DNA of 64,000 bases from Planotetraspora sp. A-T 1434 (GCF_025420585.1 NZ_JAOEGB010000011.1:62001-126000); one strand, 5' to 3'. Positions 43,378 to 52,935 are shown, counted from the first letter of the stretch. Notes: generated from the sequence alone by a model not told the origin. Made by a program: numbers and translations.

Positions 43378-44387
43378 GCAGCCTGGGTGCGATCCTGCTC
43401 GGAATGGTCCTGCTGATCGGCAACGGGCTCTTCGTGGCCGCCGAGTTCGCGCTGGTCTCGGCCAAGCGGCACCGGCTGGAGGAGGCCGCGCTCGCGGGCG
43501 GCCGGCCCGCGAAGCTGGCCGCGCGGGCGGCGGTGCGCGGCGGGCGCGAGCTGTCGCTCATGCTCGCGGGCGCCCAGCTCGGGATCACGCTGTGCTCCCT
43601 GGGCCTCGGCATGGTGGCCGAGCCCGCCATCGAGCACCTTCTCGAGCCGGTGCTCGCGCTGCTGCCCGAGTCGGCGCGGACGCCGGTGGCCTACGTCGTG
43701 GCGCTCGGGCTCGTGACGTTCCTGCACATGGTCGTGGGAGAGATGGCGCCCAAGTCGTGGGCGCTCACCCACCCGGAGCGCGCGGCCATGGGGCTGGCGC
43801 TGCCGTTCCGCGGCTTCGCCTGGATTGTCCGGCCGATCCTCGCCGTGCTGAACGGCCTGACCAACGCCCTGCTGCACCTGTTCGGCGTTCGGCCGCGCGA
43901 CGAGCTGGCCACCACCCGCACCCCTCACCAGCTCGCCATGCTGGTCGCGGAGTCGGGCCGGATGGGCATGCTCGACCGCGACGAGCACGACCTGCTCACC
44001 CGCGCGCTCCGGGTCCAGTCACAGCCGGTCGAGCGGCTGATGTCGCCGATCTCCGCGGCGCCTTCGGTGCCCGCCGGCGCGGACGACCGGCTCGTGCGGG
44101 AGACGGCGGCTCGCACGGGCAGCCTCCGGATGCTGGTGGTCTCGCCGGACGACACACCGGGCGTGATGGGGGTCCTGCACGTCCGCGACGTGCTGGTCCA
44201 GCGGGGGCGGCGCCCGGAGGAGCTGGCCACGCCCGCGCCGCGCGTGGTGAAGGGCACCACGATCCCGGACGCGGTCACCGTGCTCCAGGAGGCCCACGCC
44301 CAGCTAGGGCTCGTCACGGACGAGAGCGGCACGCCCATCGGAGTGATCGACCTCACTAGGCTGGTCGGCGAGCTGCTGGCCGTGTGA
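43374..44387 (+). CDS. CNNM-type membrane protein (DUF21-CBS), second of a pair
   Basis: A 337-residue paralogue of the preceding protein, lacking the CorC_HlyC domain. DUF21 region: FVAAEFALVSAKRHRLEEAAL and FLHMVVGEMAPKSWALTHPE. CBS region starts at RLMSPISAAPSVPAGADDRLV. GTG start at 43374 within the upstream stop. Paired long/short DUF21 genes are usual in actinomycetes, suggesting a two-subunit transporter. Its last 32 bp overlap the convergent MFS gene. Confidence 0.92.
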   Translation: MSSLGAILLGMVLLIGNGLFVAAEFALVSAKRHRLEEAALAGGRPAKLAARAAVRGGRELSLMLAGAQLGITLCSLGLGMVAEPAIEHLLEPVLALLPESARTPVAYVVALGLVTFLHMVVGEMAPKSWALTHPERAAMGLALPFRGFAWIVRPILAVLNGLTNALLHLFGVRPRDELATTRTPHQLAMLVAESGRMGMLDRDEHDLLTRALRVQSQPVERLMSPISAAPSVPAGADDRLVRETAARTGSLRMLVVSPDDTPGVMGVLHVRDVLVQRGRRPEELATPAPRVVKGTTIPDAVTVLQEAHAQLGLVTDESGTPIGVIDLTRLVGELLAV

Positions 44388-45540
44388 CCGCCGCGACGCC
44401 GGGGGTCGCGGCGGAGGCCGCCAGGGCCAGCGCGCCGGCCAGGGCGAAAGCCGTACCAAAGCCGGTGTGGGTGATCAGCACGCCCAGAGCCGGTGGCGTC
44501 CCGGCCGCCACGAGGTTCTGGACGGTGTTCTGTGCGCCCATCGCCCGGCCCGCCCAGGTCGATCCCGCCAGCTCGGAGACGGCGGTGAAGGCCAGCCCGT
44601 TGCCGCTCATCGAGATGACGAGACCGGCGATCAGCAGCGCGGGGGCCGCGGCGTTCGCGGCCTGCACGGCCGCCGCCAGGGCGATCATGGCGGCGGCGTT
44701 GATCATGGCGAGCTGCCGCATGGGCCCGACCCGGTTCCCGGCCCAGTCCGACCAGCGGCCGCACAGCAACCTCCCGCCCACTCCCGCGAACTGGGCGGCC
44801 GCCACCACCTGGCTGGCCGTCCCGGCCGCCCAGTGGCGCTCGGTCACCAGGTAGGTCAGAGCGAACACGGCTGTGGCGAACTGGGGGACCACCAGCAGCA
44901 TGCTCGCCGCGTGGACCCTCCAGAGCGCCGGATTCCCGTACGGCGAGGCCGCGCGCTCGCCCTTCACGGCCTCCGGCCGAGGGGGGTTCACGACCATGAG
45001 GCCCACTGATACCGCGGTGACCAGGCAGATCGCGGCCATCGCCAGCAGAGCGCCCCGGACGCCGCCCAGGTGCAGGGCGAGCGGGGTCACCGCGCCGGCG
45101 ACGGCCACGCCCAGCGGCTGAGCGGCTTGCCGCCAGCCCATGGCGACACCCCGCCTCTCCTTGGGGAACCAGCCGAGCACCACCCGCCCGCTCGCCGCGT
45201 TCGCCGAGGACCCCGCGGCTCCGGCCAGGCCGAGCAGCGCGGTCAGCAGCGCCGGATGGCCGGCGAACGCCGCCAGCGCCAGGAAGACGGCGGCCAGGGC
45301 CAGGCCGCTGGTCATCGCGATCCGCTCACCGTACCTGTCGGCGGCCCAGCCCCACGCGATCAGCGTGAACAGCGTCCCCACGCTCGGAGCACCGACGACG
45401 GCGCCCGCCTCGGCGAGGGACAGTCCACGGGCCGCCTGAAGGGTCGGAAGGAGGAACGGCAGGCCGTATATGAACATGCATCCGGCGCCCTGGGCGGCCA
45501 CACCCAGGCTCAGCATGGCCCAGCGACTCGGTGTCTCCAT
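44356..45540 (-). CDS. MFS transporter, 12-helix
   Basis: A 394-residue major-facilitator protein with motif A-like WGWAADRYGERIAM after helix 2 and a second copy-like CGRWSDWAGNRVGP in the other half. The RR...GWRQAAQPLGVAVAG segment resembles sugar/anion or drug uptake subfamilies, but the substrate cannot be inferred. ATG 45540. Two TCTCATAT-type palindromes lie 24-57 bp upstream. The 3' end overlaps the convergent CNNM-type gene by 32 bp. Confidence 0.88.
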   Translation of the reverse strand: METPSRWAMLSLGVAAQGAGCMFIYGLPFLLPTLQAARGLSLAEAGAVVGAPSVGTLFTLIAWGWAADRYGERIAMTSGLALAAVFLALAAFAGHPALLTALLGLAGAAGSSANAASGRVVLGWFPKERRGVAMGWRQAAQPLGVAVAGAVTPLALHLGGVRGALLAMAAICLVTAVSVGLMVVNPPRPEAVKGERAASPYGNPALWRVHAASMLLVVPQFATAVFALTYLVTERHWAAGTASQVVAAAQFAGVGGRLLCGRWSDWAGNRVGPMRQLAMINAAAMIALAAAVQAANAAAPALLIAGLVISMSGNGLAFTAVSELAGSTWAGRAMGAQNTVQNLVAAGTPPALGVLITHTGFGTAFALAGALALAASAATPGVAAVTRPAARRPA

Positions 45541-45563
45541 GACCGGGGACCTTACGCCACATC

Positions 45564-45597
45564 TCTCATATCAAGACGTATTCGCTCATATATTGAG
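45564..45597. promoter_or_regulatory. Candidate operator pair upstream of MFS gene
   Basis: Two similar AT-rich half-palindromes, TCTCATATCAAGA (45564-45576) and CTCATATATTGAG (45585-45597), spaced 21 bp apart (two helical turns). They sit just upstream of the leftward MFS gene in otherwise GC-rich DNA. No regulator gene is adjacent. The remaining 230 bp up to the tRNA-Leu terminator show no supported gene. Confidence 0.35.
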
Positions 45598-45832
45598 ACA
45601 GAAGGCGTGGCCATGTGGGTTTTCGCCAAGAGATGGCTGCGAGCCACGAGAAAGCGGTTTGAAAGGTCATTTCCAGAGAATCTTGGAAGGCGCGCGCCGT
45701 ACCGGACCGGCGTGGAGACGAGACGCCCGGCTCGCCGCCGGGGGCTTCAATCGCGCTCACCCAGCCAGTAGCTTGATCCGTACTCCGACGAAGGGGAGGC
45801 AGTTCCGTGCGACCAGGCCGACCGGCACAACG

Positions 45833-45869
45833 AAAAGGCCCCGGAGAGGGAAGCTTCGCTTCCGGCCTT
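45833..45869 (-). terminator. Terminator of tRNA-Leu
   Basis: On the minus strand AAGGCC-GGAAGC-GAA-GCTTCC...GGCCTTTT forms a nested hairpin ending in TTTT, about 20 nt after the tRNA 3' end. Confidence 0.8.
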
Positions 45870-45890
45870 CCGAGGCCTGACCATCGCTGG

Positions 45891-45973
45891 TGGGCAAGGG
45901 GGGAGTTGAACCCCCACGTCCTTTCGGACACACGGACCTGAACCGTGCGCGTCTGCCATTCCGCCACTTGCCC
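45891..45973 (-). tRNA. tRNA-Leu, anticodon CAG
   Basis: An 83-nt class II tRNA. Acceptor GGGCAAG (from 45973) pairs with CTTGCCC, discriminator A. D-arm TGGCGGAATGGCAGACGC is typical of tRNA-Leu. Anticodon CAG at 45940-45938 within GGTTCAGGTCC. Long variable arm TGTCCGAAAGGACG; T-arm GGGGGTTCAACTCCCCC. No encoded CCA. In M. tuberculosis leuT also borders fhaA. Confidence 0.97.
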
Positions 45974-46130
45974 CTTGCGGGAACTCCCATTGCTGGGTGC
46001 TTGGAAAGGTTAGCACGTAACCGCCCGTGCTACGGAACCCGGATACGATCCTTCTAAACGACGGAGCGAAGGAGCTCGCTGCAGCGCCGGAGCGGTCGCG
46101 ACCATAGACAGTGTGGAAGGGAGGTACCCG

Positions 46131-46871
46131 GTGGGAGTCCTTCAGCGCTTCGAGCGGAGGCTCGAAGGGTTGGTTGAAGGGGCCTTTGCGCGGGCGTTCA
46201 AGTCCGAGCTTCAGCCGGTCGAGGTTGCCAGCGCCGTTCAGAGGGAGATGGACGAGCGCGCCGCGATCGTCGCTCAGGGTCGCACGCTCGTGCCCAACGA
46301 CTTCGTGGTGGAACTGTCGACCACCGACAGCGAGCGGCTGGAGGTGTACGCCGACAGCATCAGCCACGAGCTGGCGAACCTCGCCAGGGAGTACGCCAAG
46401 GAGCAGGGGTACTCGTTCGTCGGCCCCGTCCGGGTGCGTTTCGAGACCGCCGACGACCTCGCGGTCGGGCTGTTCCGAATCCGGTCCGGCGTCATCCGGG
46501 GGGCGACGGTCGAGCAGGACGAGATCCGCCAGCCCGTGAGCGACCTGCCCGCGAGCCGTCCCGGCGCGTTCGCCGGCCGGCCGCGGTTACTGGTCTCCAC
46601 CCAGGACGACCCGCAGGGACAGCGGTCCTACGAGCTGACCACCCCGGTGACGCTGCTCGGCCGCGGTACCGACTGCGACCTCCGGCTGGTGGATCCGGGC
46701 GTATCACGGCATCATGCCGAGCTACGAGTGGAAGGACAGCAGGTCGTGCTCGTCGACCTGGGGTCCACGAACGGCACCTTCGTCAACGGCCAGCCGATCC
46801 GCAGGATCGAGATGCAGGACGGGACGAGGGTGACACTGGGTCGCACGACACTGGTGTTCCGGCGCGATTAG
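46131..46871 (+). CDS. fhaA: FHA-domain protein FhaA (DUF3662)
   Basis: A 246-residue phosphothreonine-binding scaffold. The N-terminal DUF3662 domain (about 1-120) has LQRFERRLEGLVEGAFARAF and ALVPNDFVVEL-type motifs. A short linker leads to a C-terminal FHA domain (about 165-246) with TLLGRGTDCDL, SRHHAEL and GSTNGTFVNG, all pThr-binding residues kept. GTG 46131 is preceded by AAGGGAGG at 6 nt. In mycobacteria FhaA recognises phosphorylated MviN and slows peptidoglycan synthesis. The linker is shorter than in M. tuberculosis FhaA (527 residues). First gene of the kinase block. Confidence 0.95.
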   Translation: MGVLQRFERRLEGLVEGAFARAFKSELQPVEVASAVQREMDERAAIVAQGRTLVPNDFVVELSTTDSERLEVYADSISHELANLAREYAKEQGYSFVGPVRVRFETADDLAVGLFRIRSGVIRGATVEQDEIRQPVSDLPASRPGAFAGRPRLLVSTQDDPQGQRSYELTTPVTLLGRGTDCDLRLVDPGVSRHHAELRVEGQQVVLVDLGSTNGTFVNGQPIRRIEMQDGTRVTLGRTTLVFRRD

Positions 46872-46888
46872 AGGTAGACAAACGGTCC

Positions 46889-47353
46889 ATGTCCGAGCTA
46901 ACGCTGCTGCTGATCCGGCTCGCCTTCCTGGCGGTGCTGTGGTTCTTCGTGATTGCCGCGGTCGGCGTAATCCGGACAGACTTGTTCGGCCCGCGTACGG
47001 CTCCCGCACCCGCACGGAAGCCGGCGAAGGTGGCCAAACCGGTGTCCAAGCCCAAGAAGGGGGAACCACGTCAGCTGATCGTCACGGGTGGCCCCCTGCA
47101 AGGGACCATCATCAACCTCACGGAGACGCCAATCACCATCGGCCGGGCGAATGACGCCACGCTGGTTCTCAGCGACGACTACGCTTCCAGCCGGCATGCC
47201 CGGCTATTTCCCCAGGACGGCCAGTGGATCGTGGAAGATCTCGGCTCCACCAACGGCACGTACCTCGAACGCTCGAAAGTGACCCGCCCGACCCCGGTGC
47301 CTCTCGGAGTTCCGATCCGCATCGGCAAGACCGTCATCGAATTGCGCAAATGA
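46889..47353 (+). CDS. fhaB: FHA-domain protein FhaB (FipA-type)
   Basis: A 154-residue membrane-anchored FHA protein. The N-terminal helix is LLLIRLAFLAVLWFFVIAAVG. A Lys/Pro/Ala linker (ARKPAKVAKPVSKPKK) leads to the FHA domain with ITIGRANDATLVL, SSRHARL and GSTNGTYLE. It likely links kinase signalling to the divisome, as mycobacterial FipA does through FtsZ/FtsQ. It starts 17 nt after fhaA and its TGA overlaps the pstP ATG. Confidence 0.95.
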   Translation: MSELTLLLIRLAFLAVLWFFVIAAVGVIRTDLFGPRTAPAPARKPAKVAKPVSKPKKGEPRQLIVTGGPLQGTIINLTETPITIGRANDATLVLSDDYASSRHARLFPQDGQWIVEDLGSTNGTYLERSKVTRPTPVPLGVPIRIGKTVIELRK

Positions 47354-48630
47354 CAATCGCACTCCGCTACGCCGCCCGCTCGGACGTCGGCCTCCTCCGT
47401 GAAGGAAACGAGGACTCGGCGTACGCCAGCGGCCGCCTGCTCGCCGTCGCCGACGGCATGGGCGGACATGCTCACGGCGAGGTGGCCAGCTCGGTCGCCA
47501 TCGCCGCACTGTCGTCCCTTGACAAGGACGCCTTCGGCGGTGACCTGCTCAGCGAGATCGAAGCGGCGGTCCGTGACGCCAACCATCAGCTCCACGCGAT
47601 GGTGGCCCGGGACCCCAGCCTCAAGGGCATGGGCACCACACTCACCGCGATGCTCTGGAACGGCCCCCGGTTCGCACTGGTCCATGTGGGGGACTCCCGC
47701 GCGTACCTGCTGCGCAACGGCGAGCTGTACCAGATCACGCACGACCACACTCTCGTGCAGTCGCTGGTGGACGACGGCCGCATCACGCAGGAAGAGGCCG
47801 CCAACCACCCGCAACGCTCGATCCTGCTGCGCGCGCTCGACGGCAGCGGCGAGGTCGATCCCGACCTTCAGGACCGGGAGGCCCAGGTGGGCGACCGGTA
47901 CCTGCTGTGCTCGGACGGCCTGTCCACCGTCGTCAGCGCCGAGACCCTGCACCACACGCTCAGCACGATCGACGACCCGGAAGACGTCGTCCGGCAGCTC
48001 ATCGACCTGGCCAACAGGGGCGGCGGGCCGGACAACATCACCTGCGTGGTCGCCGATGTGATCGAGATCGACGACCTGCAGCCGCCGGTGACCTCCACCG
48101 CGGCGGTCGTGGGCGCGGCCGGCTCCGGCCGGGTGCGTTCCGCGCCTCCGGACACCCCTGCGGGGCGGGCCACCACGGTGACCGCGCCGCAGCCGGTGAT
48201 CGTGGACGACGATCTCGACGACGACGCCGCGCCGGAGGCCCTGGCCTCCGGCCGGCGTTCCAGAAAACGCCGCCGGTCCTGGCCGAAGGTGGCCGCTCCG
48301 CTGCTGGTCGTCGCCGTGCTCGGGGTCGGCGGCTATTTCGGCTATCAGTGGACGCAGGATCAGTTCTATGTCGGGGCAAACGGAGACGAGCTGGCAGTCT
48401 TCCAGGGCGTCGACGCGCAGCTGGGGCCGGTGTCACTCCGAAAGGTCGCCTATACAGAACACGTGCGTGTCTCTTCGCTTTCCGCCGTCCAGCAGGACCA
48501 GATCCGCAGCGGGATCCCGGCCGACGACCTCCAGGCCGGGATCGCGACGATGAAAAGCTTCAAGGCCCCGGCAGGGCAGCCCCCGCAGGGCGCCGACGCG
48601 ACGCCGACCCCCACGAGGTCCGTCAAGTGA
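47350..48630 (+). CDS. pstP: PP2C-type Ser/Thr protein phosphatase PstP
   Basis: A 426-residue membrane phosphatase that reverses PknA/PknB phosphorylation. The catalytic domain (1-235) has SDVGLLREGNEDSAYA, VADGMGGHAHGE, GTTLTAMLW, VGDSRAYLLR and GGGPDNITCVV, with all metal-binding aspartates. A disordered linker is followed by the helix VAAPLLVVAVLGVGGYFGYQW and a small extracellular domain. ATG 47350 overlaps the fhaB stop (ATGA). The extracellular part ends in PTPTRSVK, and the stop overlaps rodA. Confidence 0.96.
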   Translation: MTIALRYAARSDVGLLREGNEDSAYASGRLLAVADGMGGHAHGEVASSVAIAALSSLDKDAFGGDLLSEIEAAVRDANHQLHAMVARDPSLKGMGTTLTAMLWNGPRFALVHVGDSRAYLLRNGELYQITHDHTLVQSLVDDGRITQEEAANHPQRSILLRALDGSGEVDPDLQDREAQVGDRYLLCSDGLSTVVSAETLHHTLSTIDDPEDVVRQLIDLANRGGGPDNITCVVADVIEIDDLQPPVTSTAAVVGAAGSGRVRSAPPDTPAGRATTVTAPQPVIVDDDLDDDAAPEALASGRRSRKRRRSWPKVAAPLLVVAVLGVGGYFGYQWTQDQFYVGANGDELAVFQGVDAQLGPVSLRKVAYTEHVRVSSLSAVQQDQIRSGIPADDLQAGIATMKSFKAPAGQPPQGADATPTPTRSVK

Positions 48631-50006
48631 GTGCCGTAGACGGCGAACCCGTCCCGATGACCGCGAAGCGGCGCGGGGCGCAGTTGGCGATGCTCGCCTT
48701 CGCCGTGCTCATCGTCATGGCCGCCTACGCAAGCGTCGGCCTCGGGATCGACAAGAAGATCCCCTCCGGCATGCTGACCTACGGCCTCGGCCTCGGCGGG
48801 CTCATGCTCGCGGCCTACCTGGTGCTGGCCAAATTCGCCCCGTGGGCCGACCCTCTGCTGCTCCCGCTCGTGACCCTGGTCAACGGGCTCGGGCTGGTCA
48901 TGATCTACCGGATCGAGCAGACCGGGCAGGCGGGCGCGTCCGCCACCAACCAGCTCATGTGGACGGCGCTCGGCGTCGTGATGTTCTCCGCGACTCTGAT
49001 CGTGTTGAAGGACCATCGCGCCTTGCAGCGCCTCACGTACACCGCGGGCTTCGTCGGCGTCGGACTGCTGGTCCTCCCGCTGCTGCCGTTCATCGGCAAG
49101 GAGATCAACGGCGCCCGCATCTGGATCGGCATCGGCGGCTTCACCATCCAGCCGGCCGAGTTCGCCAAGCTGGCGCTCGTCGTCTTCTTCGCCGGCTACC
49201 TCGTCGCCAAGCGCGACGTGCTGGCCCTCGCCGGCCGCCGGCTCCTGTTCATCGACCTGCCGCGTGCGCGGGACCTCGGGCCCGTCCTCATCACGTGGGC
49301 GGTCAGCCTGGGCGTGCTGGTCATGCAGAAGGACCTCGGCAGCTCGCTGCTGCTGTTCGGCGCCTTCATCGCCATGCTGTACATCGCCACACAGCGCACC
49401 TCCTGGGTGCTCATCGGCGTGCTGCTGTTCGTGGGCGGCGCGATCCTCGCCGGACAGGTCTTCAGCCACGTCCACGACCGTTTCGAGGTGTTCCTCGACC
49501 CGCAGGACCCGGCGCTCTACGATCGCCCGTTCGGCGGCAGCTACCAGCTCCTGCAGGGCCTGTTCGGAATCGGCTCCGGCGGCATCCTGGGCACCGGGCT
49601 CGGCCAGGGTCACCCCAAGCTGATCCCCCTGTCGTTCTCCGACTTCATCTTCGCCGCGACCGGCGAGGAGCTCGGCCTCACCGGCCTGATGGCCCTGCTC
49701 ATGGTGTACGCCCTGATCGTGCAGCGCGGGCTCCGCACGGCGCTCGCCGCCAGAGACCCGTTCTCCAAGCTGCTGGCGGGCGGCCTGGCCTTCATTCTGG
49801 CCTGGCAGCTGTTCATCATCGTCGGTGGCGTGACCAGGCTCATCCCACTGACCGGACTGGTCACGCCGTTCATGTCGGCGGGCGGCTCCGCGCTGCTCGC
49901 TAACTGGATGCTTATCGCTCTGCTGGTACGCATGTCGGATGCCGCCCGGCGCCCGCCGCCCCAGGCCATCCAGGACGAAGGACTCACTCAGGTGATGCAA
50001 CGATGA
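48627..50006 (+). CDS. rodA: SEDS peptidoglycan glycosyltransferase RodA/FtsW
   Basis: A 459-residue ten-helix polymerase of lipid II. Family motifs: GARIWIGIGGFTIQPAEFAKL (QPAEF), DLGSSLLLFGAFIAML (catalytic Asp in KDLG), YQLLQGLFGIGSGGILGTGLG and SGGSALLANW-type loop SAGGSALL. GTG 48627 lies in the pstP stop (GTGA), giving MSAVDGEPVPMTAKRRG. Position before pbpA identifies it as the RodA-like partner of that PBP. The stop overlaps pbpA by 4 nt. Confidence 0.95.
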   Translation: MSAVDGEPVPMTAKRRGAQLAMLAFAVLIVMAAYASVGLGIDKKIPSGMLTYGLGLGGLMLAAYLVLAKFAPWADPLLLPLVTLVNGLGLVMIYRIEQTGQAGASATNQLMWTALGVVMFSATLIVLKDHRALQRLTYTAGFVGVGLLVLPLLPFIGKEINGARIWIGIGGFTIQPAEFAKLALVVFFAGYLVAKRDVLALAGRRLLFIDLPRARDLGPVLITWAVSLGVLVMQKDLGSSLLLFGAFIAMLYIATQRTSWVLIGVLLFVGGAILAGQVFSHVHDRFEVFLDPQDPALYDRPFGGSYQLLQGLFGIGSGGILGTGLGQGHPKLIPLSFSDFIFAATGEELGLTGLMALLMVYALIVQRGLRTALAARDPFSKLLAGGLAFILAWQLFIIVGGVTRLIPLTGLVTPFMSAGGSALLANWMLIALLVRMSDAARRPPPQAIQDEGLTQVMQR

Positions 50007-51460
50007 ACGGCACGCTCAAGCGGGTCGCGATCGCGTGCCTGGTGATGTTCGGCCTGCTCATGGCCAATGTCACCTACCTGGGCACGGTAAAGGCCGAGGA
50101 GCTGCGGACCGACTCGCGCAACGCGCGGGCCTTCTACGCCCGCTACGCCGTCGACCGGGGCTGGATCACGGCCGACGACGGCAAGACCACGCTGGCCAAA
50201 ACAGTGGACACCGGGGACCCCACCTACCGGTTCGCCCGGCAGTATCCGCTGGGTAAACCCTTCGCCCACGTGGTCGGCTACTTCGCCCCGGAGAACTCCA
50301 CCGGGATCGAAGGCGCCGAGAGGCGCTTCCTCGACGGCAGCCACCCCGACCTGATCGTCCGCCGCGCGGTTGACCTGGTCAGCGGCAAGCCGGCCAAGGG
50401 CGCCAGTGTCGACCTGACCCTGAACACCAAGGCCCAGCAGCTCGCGTACAAGGACCTGGCGAGCACCGGCAAACGGGGCGCGGTCGTAGCGCTCAATCCG
50501 AAGACCGGGGCGATCCTCACGATGGTCTCGGTTCCGTCGTACGACCCGAACCCGCTCGCCCTGGCCGACAAGGCCAAAGTCAACAAGGCGTACAACAAGC
50601 TGGACAAGGACGACCAGAAGCCGCTGCTCAACCGGGCCATCAACCTGACCTACGCTCCCGGTTCGACGTTCAAGACCGTCACCTCGGCGGCCTTCTTCAG
50701 CGACGACGGCTCCCGGAACGCGGACACCACGGTCGACGCCCCCGACGCGCTGCCCCTGCCGGGCACCACGATCGCGCTGCACAACTACCACGGGGAGTCC
50801 TGCGGCGGCCAGGCGACGATGGTCGAGGCGCTGACCATCTCCTGCAACACGCCGTTCGCGAAGATCGGCATGGACCTCGGCTACGACAAGATGAAGGAGC
50901 AGGCCGCCAAGTTCGGCATCGGGGCGCCCCTCAGCATCCCGCTGCTCGTCACCCCGAGCGACATCGGCCCCGATGAGGGCAAGGCGGCCCTGGCGAAGAC
51001 CTCCATCGGCCAGCAGAGCAACCAGATGACCCCCCTCCAGATGGCGATGGTCGCCGCCGGGATCGCCAACCAGGGCACGGTCATGAAGCCGTACCTCGTC
51101 AACAAGATCGTCGGCCCGGACGGCGGCGAGATCGACTCGACCCGTCCGGACGAGCTGAGCGAGGCGGTCACCCCCGAGGTCGCCGCCGAGCTCACCAAGA
51201 TGATGACCAACGTGGTGCAGCACGGCACCGGCACCGCCGCCCAGCTTCCGGGCATCACTGTCGCCGGCAAGACCGGTACGGCGGAGACCGCCCCGGGCAA
51301 GCCCTCGCACGCCTGGTTCATCGCCTTCGCCCCGGTCGAGGACCCGAAGGTGGCCGTCGCGGTCTTCGTCGAGTCCGGCAGCGCCGGGAACGACGCGACC
51401 GGCGGCCAGGTCGCCGCCCCGATCGCGCACGACGTCATGCAGGCGGTGCTCGGGCAGTGA
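50003..51460 (+). CDS. pbpA: Class B penicillin-binding protein PbpA
   Basis: A 485-residue transpeptidase cross-linking peptidoglycan. An N-terminal helix (VAIACLVMFGLLMANVTYLG) anchors it outside. Transpeptidase motifs: SxxK in APGSTFK (Ser221), SxN in ISCNTPF, KTG in VAGKTGTAE. The pedestal region includes FAHVVGYFAPENSTGIEGAE. It works with the neighbouring SEDS protein. ATG 50003 overlaps the rodA stop. Length agrees with mycobacterial PbpA (491). Confidence 0.96.
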   Translation: MNGTLKRVAIACLVMFGLLMANVTYLGTVKAEELRTDSRNARAFYARYAVDRGWITADDGKTTLAKTVDTGDPTYRFARQYPLGKPFAHVVGYFAPENSTGIEGAERRFLDGSHPDLIVRRAVDLVSGKPAKGASVDLTLNTKAQQLAYKDLASTGKRGAVVALNPKTGAILTMVSVPSYDPNPLALADKAKVNKAYNKLDKDDQKPLLNRAINLTYAPGSTFKTVTSAAFFSDDGSRNADTTVDAPDALPLPGTTIALHNYHGESCGGQATMVEALTISCNTPFAKIGMDLGYDKMKEQAAKFGIGAPLSIPLLVTPSDIGPDEGKAALAKTSIGQQSNQMTPLQMAMVAAGIANQGTVMKPYLVNKIVGPDGGEIDSTRPDELSEAVTPEVAAELTKMMTNVVQHGTGTAAQLPGITVAGKTGTAETAPGKPSHAWFIAFAPVEDPKVAVAVFVESGSAGNDATGGQVAAPIAHDVMQAVLGQ

Positions 51461-52935
51461 CCTCGCCTAACTCGGTCCTCGGCGGCCGCTACCGGCTCAC
51501 CTCGCCCATCGCCGCCGGCGGTATGGGCGAGGTGTGGCGGGCCGCCGACGAACTCCTGGGCCGGGAGGTCGCGGTCAAGCTGCTGCGCCGCCACGTCGCC
51601 GCCGATCCGGCGTTCCGTGAGCGGTTCCGATCCGAGGCGCGCATCACCGCGGGGCTGACCGACCCCGGGATCGCCCAGGTCTTCGACTACGGCGAGAGCG
51701 ACGGCCTCGCCTACCTCGTCATGGAACTGGTCACGGGTGAGCCGCTGTCGGCCATCCTGGCCCGCAACGGCTCGCTGAGCCCCGCGGTCACGCTGGATGT
51801 GATCCACCAGACCGCCAGGGGGCTGCACGCCGCCCACCAGGCCGGGGTCATCCACCGCGACATCAAGCCGGGCAACCTGCTCATCACCGAGACCGGCGAC
51901 GTCAAGATTACCGACTTCGGCATCGCGCGGGCGCTCGAGGCCGCGCGGATGACGCAGACCGGCACCGTGCTCGGCACCGCGCAGTACGTCAGCCCCGAAC
52001 AGGCGTCGGGCAGCGCCCTCACCTCCGCGACCGACATCTACTCACTCGGCGTCGTCGCGTACGAGTGCCTCGCGGGCCGTCCTCCGTTCACGGGCGAGAC
52101 GCCGGTGGCGCTGGCGCTCCACCACCTGAACGACGCGCCGCCGCCGCTTCCGGGCAGTGTGCCCGCGCCGGTGCAGGCTCTGGTCTTCGCCATGCTGGCC
52201 AAGGACCCCGGGACGCGCCCGGCGACCGGCCCCCAACTGGTGGACCGGACACTCATGCTGCGGGACGCCCTCGCGGGGACCGGCGCCACGGCACTGGGCA
52301 CCCTGACCGACCCCACCGGTTTCGCCGTCGGCGACGCCCGCCCGGCGACGGCGTCCGGATCCGGCACCGCGGCCCTGCCCTACTTCGACAGCGACACCCG
52401 GGCCGGCTCCGGGGCTCCGGCCAGTGGGTACGGCACGGCGTCGGGTGAGGGCTACGACCAGGGATACAGCGTTGGGGCGGCGCCGACCTCGGGGCCGGCG
52501 GGCCCCCGGCGTCCCGGCCCTCCCTCGCCTACCAGGCGTGGCCGCCGCCGCCCGGCGACCGTGTTCTTAGCCACCGCGGGATGCGCCGCCGCCGTCGGCC
52601 TCGGAGTGCTGGCGTTGATCGCGACGCGGTCCGCGGACACGACGCAGGACACGGGTGACACCGCGACGCAGGCCCCCGCGTCTCCCTCGGCCCGGCCGTC
52701 GAGGACACCGACTCCGAAGGCGCCGCGTCACACGGCTCCGGTGACGTCGGACCTGCCCTCCGCGCCGCCGTCGGCTACCGTAGGCACGTCGGCACCATCC
52801 ACCAGGAAGCCCACACCGGCTCCGTCCCCGACTCCTACCCCCACTCCGACGCCCACCCCGACCGCGACGCCAAGTGAGACTCCGGCCCCCACGGAGTCCC
52901 CGACCGACACGAGCCCTCCGAATGAGGGGACGTGA
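51457..52935 (+). CDS. pknA: Receptor-type Ser/Thr protein kinase PknA
   Basis: A 492-residue kinase. Catalytic domain (about 10-275): AAGGMGEVWRA glycine loop, EVAVKLL lysine, HRDIKPGN loop, DFGIA, GTAQYVSPEQ activation segment. A P/S/T-rich linker surrounds one helix (VFLATAGCAAAVGLGVLALIA). The short external tail is almost pure Pro/Thr/Ser (PTPTPTPTPTPT), without PASTA domains, as in PknA. GTG 51457 overlaps the pbpA stop. Targets in relatives include FtsZ and Wag31. Confidence 0.95.
   Translation: MTSPNSVLGGRYRLTSPIAAGGMGEVWRAADELLGREVAVKLLRRHVAADPAFRERFRSEARITAGLTDPGIAQVFDYGESDGLAYLVMELVTGEPLSAILARNGSLSPAVTLDVIHQTARGLHAAHQAGVIHRDIKPGNLLITETGDVKITDFGIARALEAARMTQTGTVLGTAQYVSPEQASGSALTSATDIYSLGVVAYECLAGRPPFTGETPVALALHHLNDAPPPLPGSVPAPVQALVFAMLAKDPGTRPATGPQLVDRTLMLRDALAGTGATALGTLTDPTGFAVGDARPATASGSGTAALPYFDSDTRAGSGAPASGYGTASGEGYDQGYSVGAAPTSGPAGPRRPGPPSPTRRGRRRPATVFLATAGCAAAVGLGVLALIATRSADTTQDTGDTATQAPASPSARPSRTPTPKAPRHTAPVTSDLPSAPPSATVGTSAPSTRKPTPAPSPTPTPTPTPTPTATPSETPAPTESPTDTSPPNEGT

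Noticed and set aside
45613-45771. Possible 52-residue protein upstream of tRNA-Leu
   Set aside because: Basic, low-complexity, mixed codon use and no ribosome site; not supported.
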